Both the position numbers and the translations under genes were made by a program. Shown one piece after another: positions 54,630-63,534 of a stretch of 64,000 nt of DNA (positions are counted from its first letter, which is position 1; the number at the start of each line of letters is the position of its first letter). Source of the stretch: Clostridia bacterium (GTDB lineage Bacteria > Bacillota > Clostridia > Oscillospirales > Acutalibacteraceae); NCBI GenBank assembly GCA_017415025.1, contig JAFQJH010000017.1:1-64000 (forward strand), in the 5' to 3' direction. The notes beneath the pieces are model-generated. The model saw only the letters and a list, made by a program, of their open reading frames with translations, searched no databases and was not told the DNA's origin.

Positions 54630-55799
54630 TCACCCTTCTAATATATTTCGCCACTGTGCTTTAAAATCATAAGCATCTGATACCTTATCACAATTTTTCA
54701 AGTTCTCTGTAATTTTTACACGCAATTCATTGTCAGCAATCAGGTTTTCAACTGACCCGGCAATCGCTTCGGCACTTATTTCACAAATAACACCGTTTTC
54801 ACCGTCAGAAACGAGCTTTCTTCCGCCTACTGTTGCAGTTGTGACAACCGGCTTTAAAAGTTGCTGTGCCTCAACGATTGTCAATCCCCATGACTCCTCA
54901 TACGACGGCTGAACATATATATTACACGCCGCCATATACGGATAAGGATTTTTTTGCATTCCGGTAATAAGTACTCTTTCTTCAAGCCTTCTGTCGGAAA
55001 TCATTTTTTCGAGATGTTGTCTTTCAGGTCCGTCTCCGACAAAATACCACACAAAATCCAAATTATGCTTATTCAGGATTTCGGCGGCCTTTACAGCAAG
55101 GTCAAAGCCTTTTACTGTTGCAAATCTGCCGCAGGAGCACAAACAGAGTTTTTCCATTTTCTTGATTTCAAAAGCCTTGCTTTGCTCGAGTATAAAGCTC
55201 TTATCGGAATAATTCTCCACAATTTTTATTTTGCCGCGTGTTTCGGGATACCAGCTCTCAATCAGCTTCTGCTGTTCACTGTGCAACGCAACCACAGTAT
55301 TGAAGACCGGTAATATCCTTTCGTGCATATCGTGATGGTCATCTGTACTGGTATGAAAAAAAACTATTTTTTTATCTGCTTGTATGTGCTCTGCTACAAA
55401 TGCGGCAGTATACCCCTGAACGTAGGCAACCGCGATATCGTATTTCTCTGAGCGAAAATAGGTGCGCTCCTCATACAGCATCGAATCCTCAACTATTTTC
55501 TCTGCCAAATCTGCTTTTGCTTTTTCAACCTTCTCCTTGTTCTTAAAAAGCTTATACAAAAGTTCCTTCGCCTGCAAAAGAATTGCGTAAGGCTTTCTGT
55601 AATAATGGTGAGGATCCTCATTGATAATAACCTTTACCCTATTATCGATAAATCCGAGAAGATCCGTTCTGTTTTTTCTAAGATACAGCGTTATATCATA
55701 TTTATCATAATCAAGCAACTTCAATGCGCTGATAAGAGACTTCTGAACGCCGCCGACAGTCAGATGATGAGCTACTATCAGAATTTTCTTTTTAGCCAT
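54630..55799 (-). CDS. Glycosyltransferase family 4, divergent
   Basis: A 389-residue GT-B enzyme beginning MAKKKILIVAHHLTVGGVQK. It differs from the three-module GT4s: the linker is KIVENYSDKSF and the EX7E site is PSYEESWGLTIVEAQQL, closer to capsular GT4s such as those adding galactose or N-acetylgalactosamine. I take the ATG at 55799, which overlaps the preceding TAA as TAATG, with GGAG upstream; a longer in-frame start at 55817 would lie inside the previous gene. Confidence 0.9.
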   Translation of the reverse strand: MAKKKILIVAHHLTVGGVQKSLISALKLLDYDKYDITLYLRKNRTDLLGFIDNRVKVIINEDPHHYYRKPYAILLQAKELLYKLFKNKEKVEKAKADLAEKIVEDSMLYEERTYFRSEKYDIAVAYVQGYTAAFVAEHIQADKKIVFFHTSTDDHHDMHERILPVFNTVVALHSEQQKLIESWYPETRGKIKIVENYSDKSFILEQSKAFEIKKMEKLCLCSCGRFATVKGFDLAVKAAEILNKHNLDFVWYFVGDGPERQHLEKMISDRRLEERVLITGMQKNPYPYMAACNIYVQPSYEESWGLTIVEAQQLLKPVVTTATVGGRKLVSDGENGVICEISAEAIAGSVENLIADNELRVKITENLKNCDKVSDAYDFKAQWRNILEG

Positions 55800-57001
55800 T
55801 ACAACAGCTCCATCCATTTCTTTGCTGTATTTTCAAGGGAAAGCTCCTCACGGATTATTGCCGCATTTTCGGAGAGCTTATCCGATAAGGTTTTATTAGT
55901 CACTATTTTTTTGAATGCCTCACACATTTCCTCGCTGTTTCCTACCTGTATCAGAAAACCGTTTTCACCGTTTTTAATAACAGCCTTTGCACCGCCGACA
56001 GGACAGTCTGTACACACAACAGGCATTCCGATTGCCATTGCCTCAAGCATAGCGTTGGACATACCTTCGTGATCCGACGAGCTTGCGTATACTGCATCCT
56101 TTAAGATCATCTGATGAACATTACTGCTAAACGGTATAAAGTCAATCTTATCCTCTATGTCAAGGTTACGGATACATTTTTTAACGTCATCAAGAACCTT
56201 TCTGTCGTCCTCGTTCTGCGCATCACCGATTATTTTAAGTCTGAAATCTTCGTGCTCTTTAGCAAAAATATGGAAGGCCTTAACAAGCATCGGAAGATTT
56301 TTAGGTCTGGATATTCTGCAGAAGGTTGTAATATATTTATCCCTTTCTCCTGTATACGGTAACGGTAAATCATCTTTAATCGGATTGAAGATTACCGTTC
56401 CCTTCGATGCTATTACCGGAGGATATATTTTTTTAGCATCCTGCGTCTGAAAAACTATCGCGTCAGCACGTTTATAGTATTTTTCAACAAACTTATACCC
56501 GTAGCGCTTTTTCATCAGTCTTTCGGGATTTCCTCTTTCCGATACAACAACTCTGTTTACGAGTCCCCGCGATGAAAGTAAAGTCATCGGGATTGACGGC
56601 TGAAGAAAGGAAATCACTGCAGCATCGGGATTGTTTTTGAATATTTTTCTTAACGCTTTTATTTCGCCGCTGTATTCAGAAATAAAGGAAAGATAAGCGA
56701 GCTCTGCAGGTACAGCTTTTTTTAAACCTTCAAACACCTTGCAAACCGCAGATGAAAAAAGCCTTAAGGGTTTGTTCTTTATTTTTTGAAATGTATTGTT
56801 TTTCTTTAATGTATCCTTTAAAACTGTAACGGTAATTTGCGGATTCAGATCACAGTTTATAATATCCTCTTTTTTCATAGAGGTTATAACAAATTCACAA
56901 CCATATCCGCTTTTATAAAATTCATTGAGAAGCAATGAGGCAACTCGTTCAGCCCCTCCGCCCTTCATTACGGGCATTACCATTATCACTTTTTTCTTCA
57001 T
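55799..57001 (-). CDS. Glycosyltransferase family 4 (module 3)
   Basis: A 400-residue GT-B enzyme. VMPVMKGGGAERVASLLL is the N-terminal glycine loop, FNPIKDDLPLPY the domain linker, and SSDHEGMSNAMLEAMAIGMP the EX7E site. It aligns with the GT4s at 50082 and 52386 along the whole length. A TAATG overlap links it to the divergent GT4. Confidence 0.92.
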   Translation of the reverse strand: MKKKVIMVMPVMKGGGAERVASLLLNEFYKSGYGCEFVITSMKKEDIINCDLNPQITVTVLKDTLKKNNTFQKIKNKPLRLFSSAVCKVFEGLKKAVPAELAYLSFISEYSGEIKALRKIFKNNPDAAVISFLQPSIPMTLLSSRGLVNRVVVSERGNPERLMKKRYGYKFVEKYYKRADAIVFQTQDAKKIYPPVIASKGTVIFNPIKDDLPLPYTGERDKYITTFCRISRPKNLPMLVKAFHIFAKEHEDFRLKIIGDAQNEDDRKVLDDVKKCIRNLDIEDKIDFIPFSSNVHQMILKDAVYASSSDHEGMSNAMLEAMAIGMPVVCTDCPVGGAKAVIKNGENGFLIQVGNSEEMCEAFKKIVTNKTLSDKLSENAAIIREELSLENTAKKWMELL

Positions 57002-57005
57002 TCTT

Positions 57006-57992
57006 TTATCTCCGTTTCATAAACGGTATTTCAATCAGCTTATATATTACCCAGAAAATCTTTCCGTAACATCTCATTTGCAAGGCTTTATTTCCGAAAG
57101 CATTATTTTTCAGGATATCATCGGAAATCGCCTTGATTTTTTCCTTGTTTTCTTTTTTATCGTTCTTACTGAGCTTTTCGTAAATATTGAAGCAGTTGAA
57201 TGCACAACGAACAATATACACTTTTGCAAAAGCTTCATCAGCAATACCAAGCAATTCCGAAAAACTTTTTACTTCTTCATAAACTCTTGTAAAGCTTGCA
57301 AAGTGCTTCGGGTTCTTATTTGATGTCATTATGGAGTTTTTACGGTAGCGCCTGTGATAAAAAGCTTCTTTAATTTGCGAAGCAACCCTTGCACAGCAAA
57401 ACACCTGATATGTAAAGAGCATATCCTCGTAATAAATTCCGTCAATAAAATGAATATCGTTTTGCTCAAGCAAATCTTTTTTTATAAAAAGCAGCGGAAC
57501 TGCACTGTGAAACTCATCGTTTTTCTGCATTTCAGAAAAAACAGCTGTTCCCTTACCGGTTTTATAATTATACTTTCTTATATAATTCTGACTGACCTTG
57601 AAGTTATCCTCAACATCAGCAAAAGAAACCGCATCAAAAAAAACAATGTCCGAATTTTCTTTTTCTGCTGTTTCGACAAGCTTTTCTAATGTCTGAGCTT
57701 TTAAATAATCATCGCTGTCAAGAAAATAAATATATTTTCCGTTAGCCTTTTTAAGTCCTTCATTCCTCGCAGATGAAAGCCCTCCGTTTTCTTTATGAAT
57801 CACACTTATTCTGCTGTCGTTAATCGCATAAGAATCACAGATACTTCCGGACGAATCAGTTGAGCCGTCATCTACAAGTATTATTTCGTAAGAGGAATAA
57901 GTCTGCTTCAGTACACTGTCGACACATTCGCAAAGATACTTTTCCACATTGTAAACAGGAATAACAACACTGACCTTTACTGAGTTTTCCAT
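57006..57992 (-). CDS. Glycosyltransferase family 2 (module 3)
   Basis: A 328-residue GT-A enzyme with VSVVIPVYNVEKYLCECVDS, YEIILVDDGSTDSSGSICD and YIYFLDSDDYL (DXD). The C-terminal half contains FYHRRYRKNSIMTS, typical of GT2 acceptor regions, and ends in a basic IEIPFMKRR-like tail. It lies 4 bases upstream of the module 3 GT4. Confidence 0.92.
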   Translation of the reverse strand: MENSVKVSVVIPVYNVEKYLCECVDSVLKQTYSSYEIILVDDGSTDSSGSICDSYAINDSRISVIHKENGGLSSARNEGLKKANGKYIYFLDSDDYLKAQTLEKLVETAEKENSDIVFFDAVSFADVEDNFKVSQNYIRKYNYKTGKGTAVFSEMQKNDEFHSAVPLLFIKKDLLEQNDIHFIDGIYYEDMLFTYQVFCCARVASQIKEAFYHRRYRKNSIMTSNKNPKHFASFTRVYEEVKSFSELLGIADEAFAKVYIVRCAFNCFNIYEKLSKNDKKENKEKIKAISDDILKNNAFGNKALQMRCYGKIFWVIYKLIEIPFMKRR

Positions 57993-57997
57993 TTTAA

Positions 57998-58930
57998 TCA
58001 GCCCTTGACAATTTCTTTTGCAACAATCAATACTGTTGCCGCAAATCTTTTGATATCCGATACAAGTCCGTAAGAATAATGCTTTTTAAAGGTTTTCTGT
58101 ATTTCTGTGTTTAATTTGACAGCTTCAATCTTAGGATGAGCAATTGCTTTAGCCGGATCAACCTTCATTTTTTCGGCATCATCACTCATACTGTGAACAC
58201 CTGACTCATCGCAGCCGATGTTGCTGATGTATGAGTATCGGGGATATACGGTAAGCTGTGCGTTTTTTACAAGATGCGCACCGAATCTTACGGACCACGA
58301 GCTTCCGTTACCCTTTGTCTGTCTGTACAGACGAAGAAACCTGTCACTTCCGTTGGAGTTGAGTCTTTTGATGAGCTTCGGTGATTTATAGAAATCCGCA
58401 ATACTGTAAAGCTCCCAATCTACTCCCTGCCACCTGTCCTTCCACGTTGCCCAAGTCCAGCTGCAGGACCTGTACGCCGTAAAAATATCTTTGTCGTAAT
58501 TCTTCGGGAAATCAATTGCGGGTGTGTAGCCCGAAATCGCTCCGATCGTTTTGTCAGCCTCAAAGTATTCGAGACAGCTGTTCATATATTCAAGGAAATA
58601 CGGTGTTGCAACGCAATCGTCTTCAACAACGATTGCTCTTCCGTATTTTTCAATAACCTGTGTAACGCCGTCAATTACCGACCTTGCAAGTCCTTTGTTT
58701 GCTTCGCTTTCGGTAATCGTAACGCTTTTAAACGCTCCAGCTTTTTTTATCTTCTGTGCCTCCTCGCGTACCTTTCGGACACCTTCGGCAGCACCTTCAT
58801 TTTTTGCGCCGTCTGAAAAAATATAAAGCTCGGTTTCCTTCGCTCCGTGACAATCGGCAAGAGCTTTGCAGGTACTCATAAAATGGTCTGCGCGGTTATA
58901 TACAAATATTATCACCGGTGCATTATTCAT
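57998..58930 (-). CDS. Glycosyltransferase, GNT-I-like GT-A fold
   Basis: A 310-residue enzyme. It begins APVIIFVYNRADHFMSTCKAL and has LYIFSDGAKNEG, NKGLARSVIDGVTQVIEKYGRAIVVEDD (a DXD-like EDD), then FLEYMNSCLEYFEADKTIGAISGY and SCSWTWATWKDRW. This wording is that of the bacterial family related to eukaryotic GNT-I (GT13-like) sugar transferases, common in capsule loci. It overlaps the next GT4 by four bases. Substrates are unknown. Confidence 0.85.
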   Translation of the reverse strand: MNNAPVIIFVYNRADHFMSTCKALADCHGAKETELYIFSDGAKNEGAAEGVRKVREEAQKIKKAGAFKSVTITESEANKGLARSVIDGVTQVIEKYGRAIVVEDDCVATPYFLEYMNSCLEYFEADKTIGAISGYTPAIDFPKNYDKDIFTAYRSCSWTWATWKDRWQGVDWELYSIADFYKSPKLIKRLNSNGSDRFLRLYRQTKGNGSSWSVRFGAHLVKNAQLTVYPRYSYISNIGCDESGVHSMSDDAEKMKVDPAKAIAHPKIEAVKLNTEIQKTFKKHYSYGLVSDIKRFAATVLIVAKEIVKG

Positions 58931-60207
58931 ACCTTTTTCTCCTTTATATTTTCAGACAAAATAGTTTCATAAACCGACAGCAGAGTCTTCGCATTGATTT
59001 CGGGGTTATGCGTAACCGCCGCTCTCTCCCTTCCTTTTTCGGAAAGCTGCAATGCAAGCTCGTCACTGTCAAAAATTCTTTTTATATTCCATGCAAGTAA
59101 TTGCGGATCGTCATTCCTGTAAAAGAGAGCTTCCTTTCCGTCCTCCGCCATATCAGGAACCCCTCCGACATAAGCCGCTACGCACGGTGTTCCGACAAGC
59201 ATCGCTTCACCCAGCGTGTTCGGACTGTTCTCGATAGCAGAGCAAAGAACATAGGCGTTGACGGATGCCAACTTTTTTGCAACCTCTTCAGCTTTTAAAG
59301 GGCCTGTGAATTCAATATGCTCCTGTACCCCCAGATCGCAGATGAGCTTTTTAAGATACGCCGCATAACCCTTTTTAAAGAAAGAACGGCTGTCTTTTTT
59401 CTTGTATGGCTCGTAGCCTGCAACATAAACCTTCATATCGGGGTATTCTCTTATTAACTCAGGCAAAGCCTGTACAACAAAATGAAGTCCCTTCAGCGCA
59501 AAATAACCGTTGCCGACATAAATTGAATGTCTTTGCATACTTTCCGTAGTCCATTTTTCACCGTAAAACGGAGCTCTGAGAACACGGTTGCACGAAAAGT
59601 ACTTTGCATCGGGATTGATCGCATAAGTATGAGCTCTGTCCCAGGTGGTACGTCCGAGAATATACCGTGATTTTTCGATAATTTCCCTCTCGGTCACCAT
59701 TCTCGGCTTATACCATTTTCTTTTTCTCAGGTGCAATATCAATGCCGCAAACATCTGCGTAAGCGAGCCCGACAACAGCATATCATCCATCTGAAGCTGA
59801 CCGCACTGATATGTGTACTGACCGTTAAGAATTCCTTGCATAGAGCTTACCGCGGGTATTCCTGCTTTTTCCGCCGCGCAAAGCATTGCTCTTGCATGAA
59901 GAAATTCCGTTCCCTCTATGTGAATTACATCGGGCTTAAAAGCTTTGATAATCTGCTCGCACCTGAGCGTCAGCTCCTCCAGACCCGTCCCCGATGAATA
60001 GGAAAGGCTGTAGTAACGGACAGAATTCACTTTTTTGTTAAAATCCGTACCTTTCTCACACTTGCAGGCTATTGCAAGCTCAACCTCCGGCTTTGCTCTC
60101 AGCTGTGAAGTCATCGCTTCTACCCAACCGCCCAGAACCTCAGGCTTCATATTAAGTTCAAGTGCCATATCCATAGGTATGAGGTTTACCGCCCAGAGTA
60201 CTCTCAT
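58927..60207 (-). CDS. Glycosyltransferase family 4
   Basis: A 426-residue GT-B enzyme beginning VLWAVNLIPMDMALELN. It has an IHIEGTEFLHARAM acceptor-domain strand, the core YVGNGYFALKGLHFVVQALPEL, and YVLCSAIENSPNTLGEAMLVG with the EX7E site. It is unlike the module GT4s and may act earlier or on another sugar. Its start overlaps the polymerase stop by four bases. Confidence 0.9.
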   Translation of the reverse strand: MRVLWAVNLIPMDMALELNMKPEVLGGWVEAMTSQLRAKPEVELAIACKCEKGTDFNKKVNSVRYYSLSYSSGTGLEELTLRCEQIIKAFKPDVIHIEGTEFLHARAMLCAAEKAGIPAVSSMQGILNGQYTYQCGQLQMDDMLLSGSLTQMFAALILHLRKRKWYKPRMVTEREIIEKSRYILGRTTWDRAHTYAINPDAKYFSCNRVLRAPFYGEKWTTESMQRHSIYVGNGYFALKGLHFVVQALPELIREYPDMKVYVAGYEPYKKKDSRSFFKKGYAAYLKKLICDLGVQEHIEFTGPLKAEEVAKKLASVNAYVLCSAIENSPNTLGEAMLVGTPCVAAYVGGVPDMAEDGKEALFYRNDDPQLLAWNIKRIFDSDELALQLSEKGRERAAVTHNPEINAKTLLSVYETILSENIKEKKV

Positions 60208-61418
60208 TCTTCAACACCCGTCCATTTGATAACATCTTCAAAAAGCATAGGTAAAACTATCAATATCATACACACAAACGCGTACGAAAAAGAGTCCAAC
60301 AACGAAATAAATAGTAAAGAAACCAACGAGGAATTTGCCATTGATACAATAAATCTGTTACCGTATTTTTTCTTATAGCAACGCGGAACCGTATAAAACA
60401 TCATCGCAAACATTCCGGCTCCGAAAACACCGTACTTCGCCATAATATCCAGGAAAGCCGAATGTCCTCCGCCGCTGCCTCTCCAAAGTGCACCTATCAA
60501 AGGGTACGAAATAATTGTATCTATACTTCCCTGATATGCAACCATTCTGTCCTGAATTGAGCCCTCGGCAGCACCGCTGTCTCCTGTTGCGACAAGGTCG
60601 TTTATCTTTTTAGCTACAGCTGTTCCGTCAAAAATCTCAAGAAGAAAGCTTCTGAAATCATGCAGATAGAGTATTGCCATCATCGAGCCCGCAAAAACGG
60701 CAAGTGCAACCAGAAAAGCGCTCATACCGCTTTTTCCCCTGTAAAACAGTAACAGTAACGCTCCTGCTGCTGCTGTGAAGATTGCCAGCGAATATCCCGC
60801 TTTTGAAATCAACATAACAAACGAAACCGCCCACACGGCACCAACGGCAAATTTAAGCCAGTTTTTTCGGAAAGCCTTTATTGTCCATGCGAGTGCCGCA
60901 GACGCAACACAGACCTGAGGATAAACAAGGCTGTAACCGCCGATTCCCTGCCGTAGATATACGTAGGTACTCTCATCATCGCGCACAAGCTTTCTTGCAA
61001 TCGTAAGATCCTCAGCGAGTGCTGAATAGGTCTTAAAATTATAAACAATAAGCAAAATGAAAACTACCACCAATATTCCCGAAAGCTCGTCCCACTTATC
61101 CTTATAGAAGTAATTCATAATAAAACAGATTACCAGCATAAAAACACCTATCTGTTTTAAAACATCCTCAAAGCTCTCGGACTGAATAAAAATAACAAGA
61201 ATAACCGCCAGCATAAAAAAGAGTGCCGCTACCTGCTCTTTTCCGAGCACCACGGGGTTTTCCCTAATAAGTAATACCGCAAACCATACGGCTGCTGCTG
61301 CAAGCGCGAGCAATCTGTAAGTCAGATCAACTTCAAGCGGAGGAGAGATTGTCCATATAACCAGATACAGCACAGCAAGCATCTGCACTGTTCCGTATGT
61401 AAAACCTCTTCTCAGCAT
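60204..61418 (-). CDS. O-antigen polymerase/ligase-like membrane protein (Wzy type)
   Basis: A 404-residue protein with about eleven hydrophobic segments and one large extracytoplasmic loop (about 225-300) containing DFRSFLLEIFDGTAVAKKIND and RMVAYQGSIDTIISYPLIGALWRGSGGGHSAFLDIMAKYG. The G...GxH-F-D pattern is the hallmark of the Wzy/WaaL superfamily. It would join lipid-linked repeat units. Its presence beside an ABC exporter is unusual, as Wzy normally works with a Wzx flippase. It could alternatively act as a ligase. Confidence 0.85.
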   Translation of the reverse strand: MLRRGFTYGTVQMLAVLYLVIWTISPPLEVDLTYRLLALAAAAVWFAVLLIRENPVVLGKEQVAALFFMLAVILVIFIQSESFEDVLKQIGVFMLVICFIMNYFYKDKWDELSGILVVVFILLIVYNFKTYSALAEDLTIARKLVRDDESTYVYLRQGIGGYSLVYPQVCVASAALAWTIKAFRKNWLKFAVGAVWAVSFVMLISKAGYSLAIFTAAAGALLLLFYRGKSGMSAFLVALAVFAGSMMAILYLHDFRSFLLEIFDGTAVAKKINDLVATGDSGAAEGSIQDRMVAYQGSIDTIISYPLIGALWRGSGGGHSAFLDIMAKYGVFGAGMFAMMFYTVPRCYKKKYGNRFIVSMANSSLVSLLFISLLDSFSYAFVCMILIVLPMLFEDVIKWTGVEE

Positions 61419-61427
61419 GACCTTCTC

Positions 61428-62558
61428 CTATCTGTTTATCCAATCTCTGCAGCTTTTCTGATATGTTCTGTAATCAAATACTGTTCTTACTTCTGTTTTT
61501 TTGCGGCAGCCTTTCTTGATTGCATCGAGCATTGCCGCTCTTATCGTCTGTATCTGCGGATTTTCAAGAAGCTGTCCGCATTTTTCTTCCTTCATATATT
61601 CACCGACGTCACTGACTGCCGTAGTGATAATCGGAACATTGCACGTAAATGCTTCCGCAAATTTTGTCGGGAAGCCCGCATTGTTTCTCCTGTCCGATTC
61701 TCTGAAACACACACAGCAATCGCAACCAAGGAGATGTTTTATAACCTGCTTATGCGGTAACATACCCATAAAAACTATTTTTTTCTCGGTCTCGGGAGTA
61801 AGAGCTGTTTTGGGATATAACGTCCTGAATTCTTCTTCAGTAACTCCTATTATCCGCAACTGGGCATTTTCCTCATTAATACTTCTGAAGGCTTCGACCA
61901 CCTTGCCCAGGCTTTCTTTTTTTCCGTCAGGCACTCCCGCAAAGCAGAATTCAAAAAATCCGTTATGCTCCTCGGGCGTCTGATGCCAGATTTCGTCATC
62001 CGTATCGACCAAGGGAGGTAATCTCAAAACTTTTTTTGCCTCACGGTAATTTCCTTCCATCATCGTACTGATAACTATCATTCTGTCGGCAATTCTGTGT
62101 GCAAGCTTGCGAACGGCAATCTCGTCAATATATTTAAAAGCTTTTTTCACAAAAGAACCCGATGTCGTGTTTGTCCATTCGGTACAATCATATGCTACCT
62201 CAATATTCCGTCTTTTCAGAGCTCTTTTTATAAGACAAAGCGTTATGACAGGCAAATTATAGAGGACAACCATTTTAACGTCGTCAAACTTTTCAACAAG
62301 GGTGAGAATCTCTTTTGTACTGAGCGTGTGTCGGATCCACTGCACGGCAGTTTCGGGATGTGCCTGCTCATACATTTCATTATGTCCGTAAATCGGTCTT
62401 ATTGAGTCAAAGCTCTCTGCCGAAGCCGATGCGCCGAGAAAAACCGTTCTGTATCCGAGTGAGTTAAACAGCTTTCCGTTCGACACCACTCTGTTTGCCG
62501 CGGCACCCTTATCGGGCAGGACAAATTCACCTACATAAATAATTGTTCCGCGGCTCAC
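61428..62558 (-). CDS. Glycosyltransferase, GT4-like
   Basis: A 376-residue GT-B-like protein. IIYVGEFVLPDKGAAANRVVSNGKLF is the N-terminal loop. EVAYDCTEWTNTT and DRMIVISTMMEGNY mark the domain middle, and NAGFPTKFAEAFTCNVPIITT holds the donor-site Glu. It resembles GT4 enzymes of capsule loci with a PTKFAEA motif. The start is a GTG at 62558, which overlaps the epimerase TGA; AGGGAGA lies 8 bases upstream. An upstream TTG at 62579 would overlap more and has no good site. Confidence 0.85.
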   Translation of the reverse strand: MSRGTIIYVGEFVLPDKGAAANRVVSNGKLFNSLGYRTVFLGASASAESFDSIRPIYGHNEMYEQAHPETAVQWIRHTLSTKEILTLVEKFDDVKMVVLYNLPVITLCLIKRALKRRNIEVAYDCTEWTNTTSGSFVKKAFKYIDEIAVRKLAHRIADRMIVISTMMEGNYREAKKVLRLPPLVDTDDEIWHQTPEEHNGFFEFCFAGVPDGKKESLGKVVEAFRSINEENAQLRIIGVTEEEFRTLYPKTALTPETEKKIVFMGMLPHKQVIKHLLGCDCCVCFRESDRRNNAGFPTKFAEAFTCNVPIITTAVSDVGEYMKEEKCGQLLENPQIQTIRAAMLDAIKKGCRKKTEVRTVFDYRTYQKSCRDWINR

Positions 62559-63532
62559 GCTAAATTCTCCCTGTACCAATCAATAGCCGCCCTGATGCCT
62601 CTTTCGAAGCTCCACTCGGGATCGTAGCCCAGAAGCTCCTTTGCCTTTGAGATATCAGCATTACTGTGCTTGATATCTCCAGGTCTGTCAGGTCCGAAAT
62701 TGGGCTGAATATCCACACCGAGAGCCTCGGTAAGACCGTTATATATATCAATAAGATACTCTCTTCCGCCGTAAGCGATGTTGAAAGCCTCGCCTGCCGC
62801 CTCGTGCGGTGCTGCGCAAGCCTTGAGGTTAGCCTCAATTACATTTTCTATATAAGTAAAGTCACGGCTTTGTCTGCCGTCACCGTTGATTGTCGGAGTC
62901 TCGCCCTTGAGAAGCAGCTTGATAAACTTCGGAATAACTGCCGCGTAGGCTCCGTCGGGACTCTGTCTTCTGCCGAAAACGTTGAAATAACGCAAACCAT
63001 AGGTATCAAGCCCGTAATGCTTTGTATACTGCTTCGCCCATTCCTCGTCGCATCTCTTCGTCAGAGCGTAGGGAGAAAGAAGATTACCTTCCCTGCCCTC
63101 TTTTTTCGGAAGATTCGGTTCATCTCCGTAAACCGATGAGCTGGAAGCATATACAAACTTCTTTACATTATTCTGTCTTGCGGCCTCAAGCATATTGAGT
63201 GTGCCCTGAATATTATTTGCACAATAAAACAGCGGCATTTCTATACTTCTCGGTACACTGCCCCATGCAGCCTGATTGAGAACATAATCAACACCCTCAC
63301 AAGCCTTAAGGCAGGTATCAAAATCCTTTATATCGCCCTTTATAAACTCATAATTTTCGTCATTTATCAGCAAATCAACGTTTTCCTGCTTACCCGTTGA
63401 AAGGTCGTCAAGACAACGCACTCTGTAGCCGAGATTGAGAATAGCTTCGCACAGATTTGTTCCGATAAAGCCCGCTCCTCCCGTTACGAGAAAAAGTGAA
63501 TTATCTGGAAACTTCAAATCCTTATAGCCCAT
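62555..63532 (-). CDS. UDP-HexNAc(A) 4-epimerase (TviC/WbpP-like SDR)
   Basis: A 325-residue extended short-chain dehydrogenase. NAD binding: LFLVTGGAGFIGTNLCE (about residues 13-29). YASSSSVYGDEP carries the catalytic Ser and PYALTKRCDE the Tyr-Lys pair. The N-terminal extension MGYKDLKFPDNS and RCLDDLSTGKQENVDLL are typical of the WbpP/TviC group, which interconverts UDP-GlcNAc and UDP-GalNAc or their uronic acids. The ATG at 63532 has GGAGG 8 bases upstream, inside the end of the dehydrogenase gene. The pair mirrors the TviB-TviC order of Vi antigen synthesis. Confidence 0.88.
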   Translation of the reverse strand: MGYKDLKFPDNSLFLVTGGAGFIGTNLCEAILNLGYRVRCLDDLSTGKQENVDLLINDENYEFIKGDIKDFDTCLKACEGVDYVLNQAAWGSVPRSIEMPLFYCANNIQGTLNMLEAARQNNVKKFVYASSSSVYGDEPNLPKKEGREGNLLSPYALTKRCDEEWAKQYTKHYGLDTYGLRYFNVFGRRQSPDGAYAAVIPKFIKLLLKGETPTINGDGRQSRDFTYIENVIEANLKACAAPHEAAGEAFNIAYGGREYLIDIYNGLTEALGVDIQPNFGPDRPGDIKHSNADISKAKELLGYDPEWSFERGIRAAIDWYRENLA

Positions 63533-63534
63533 TC

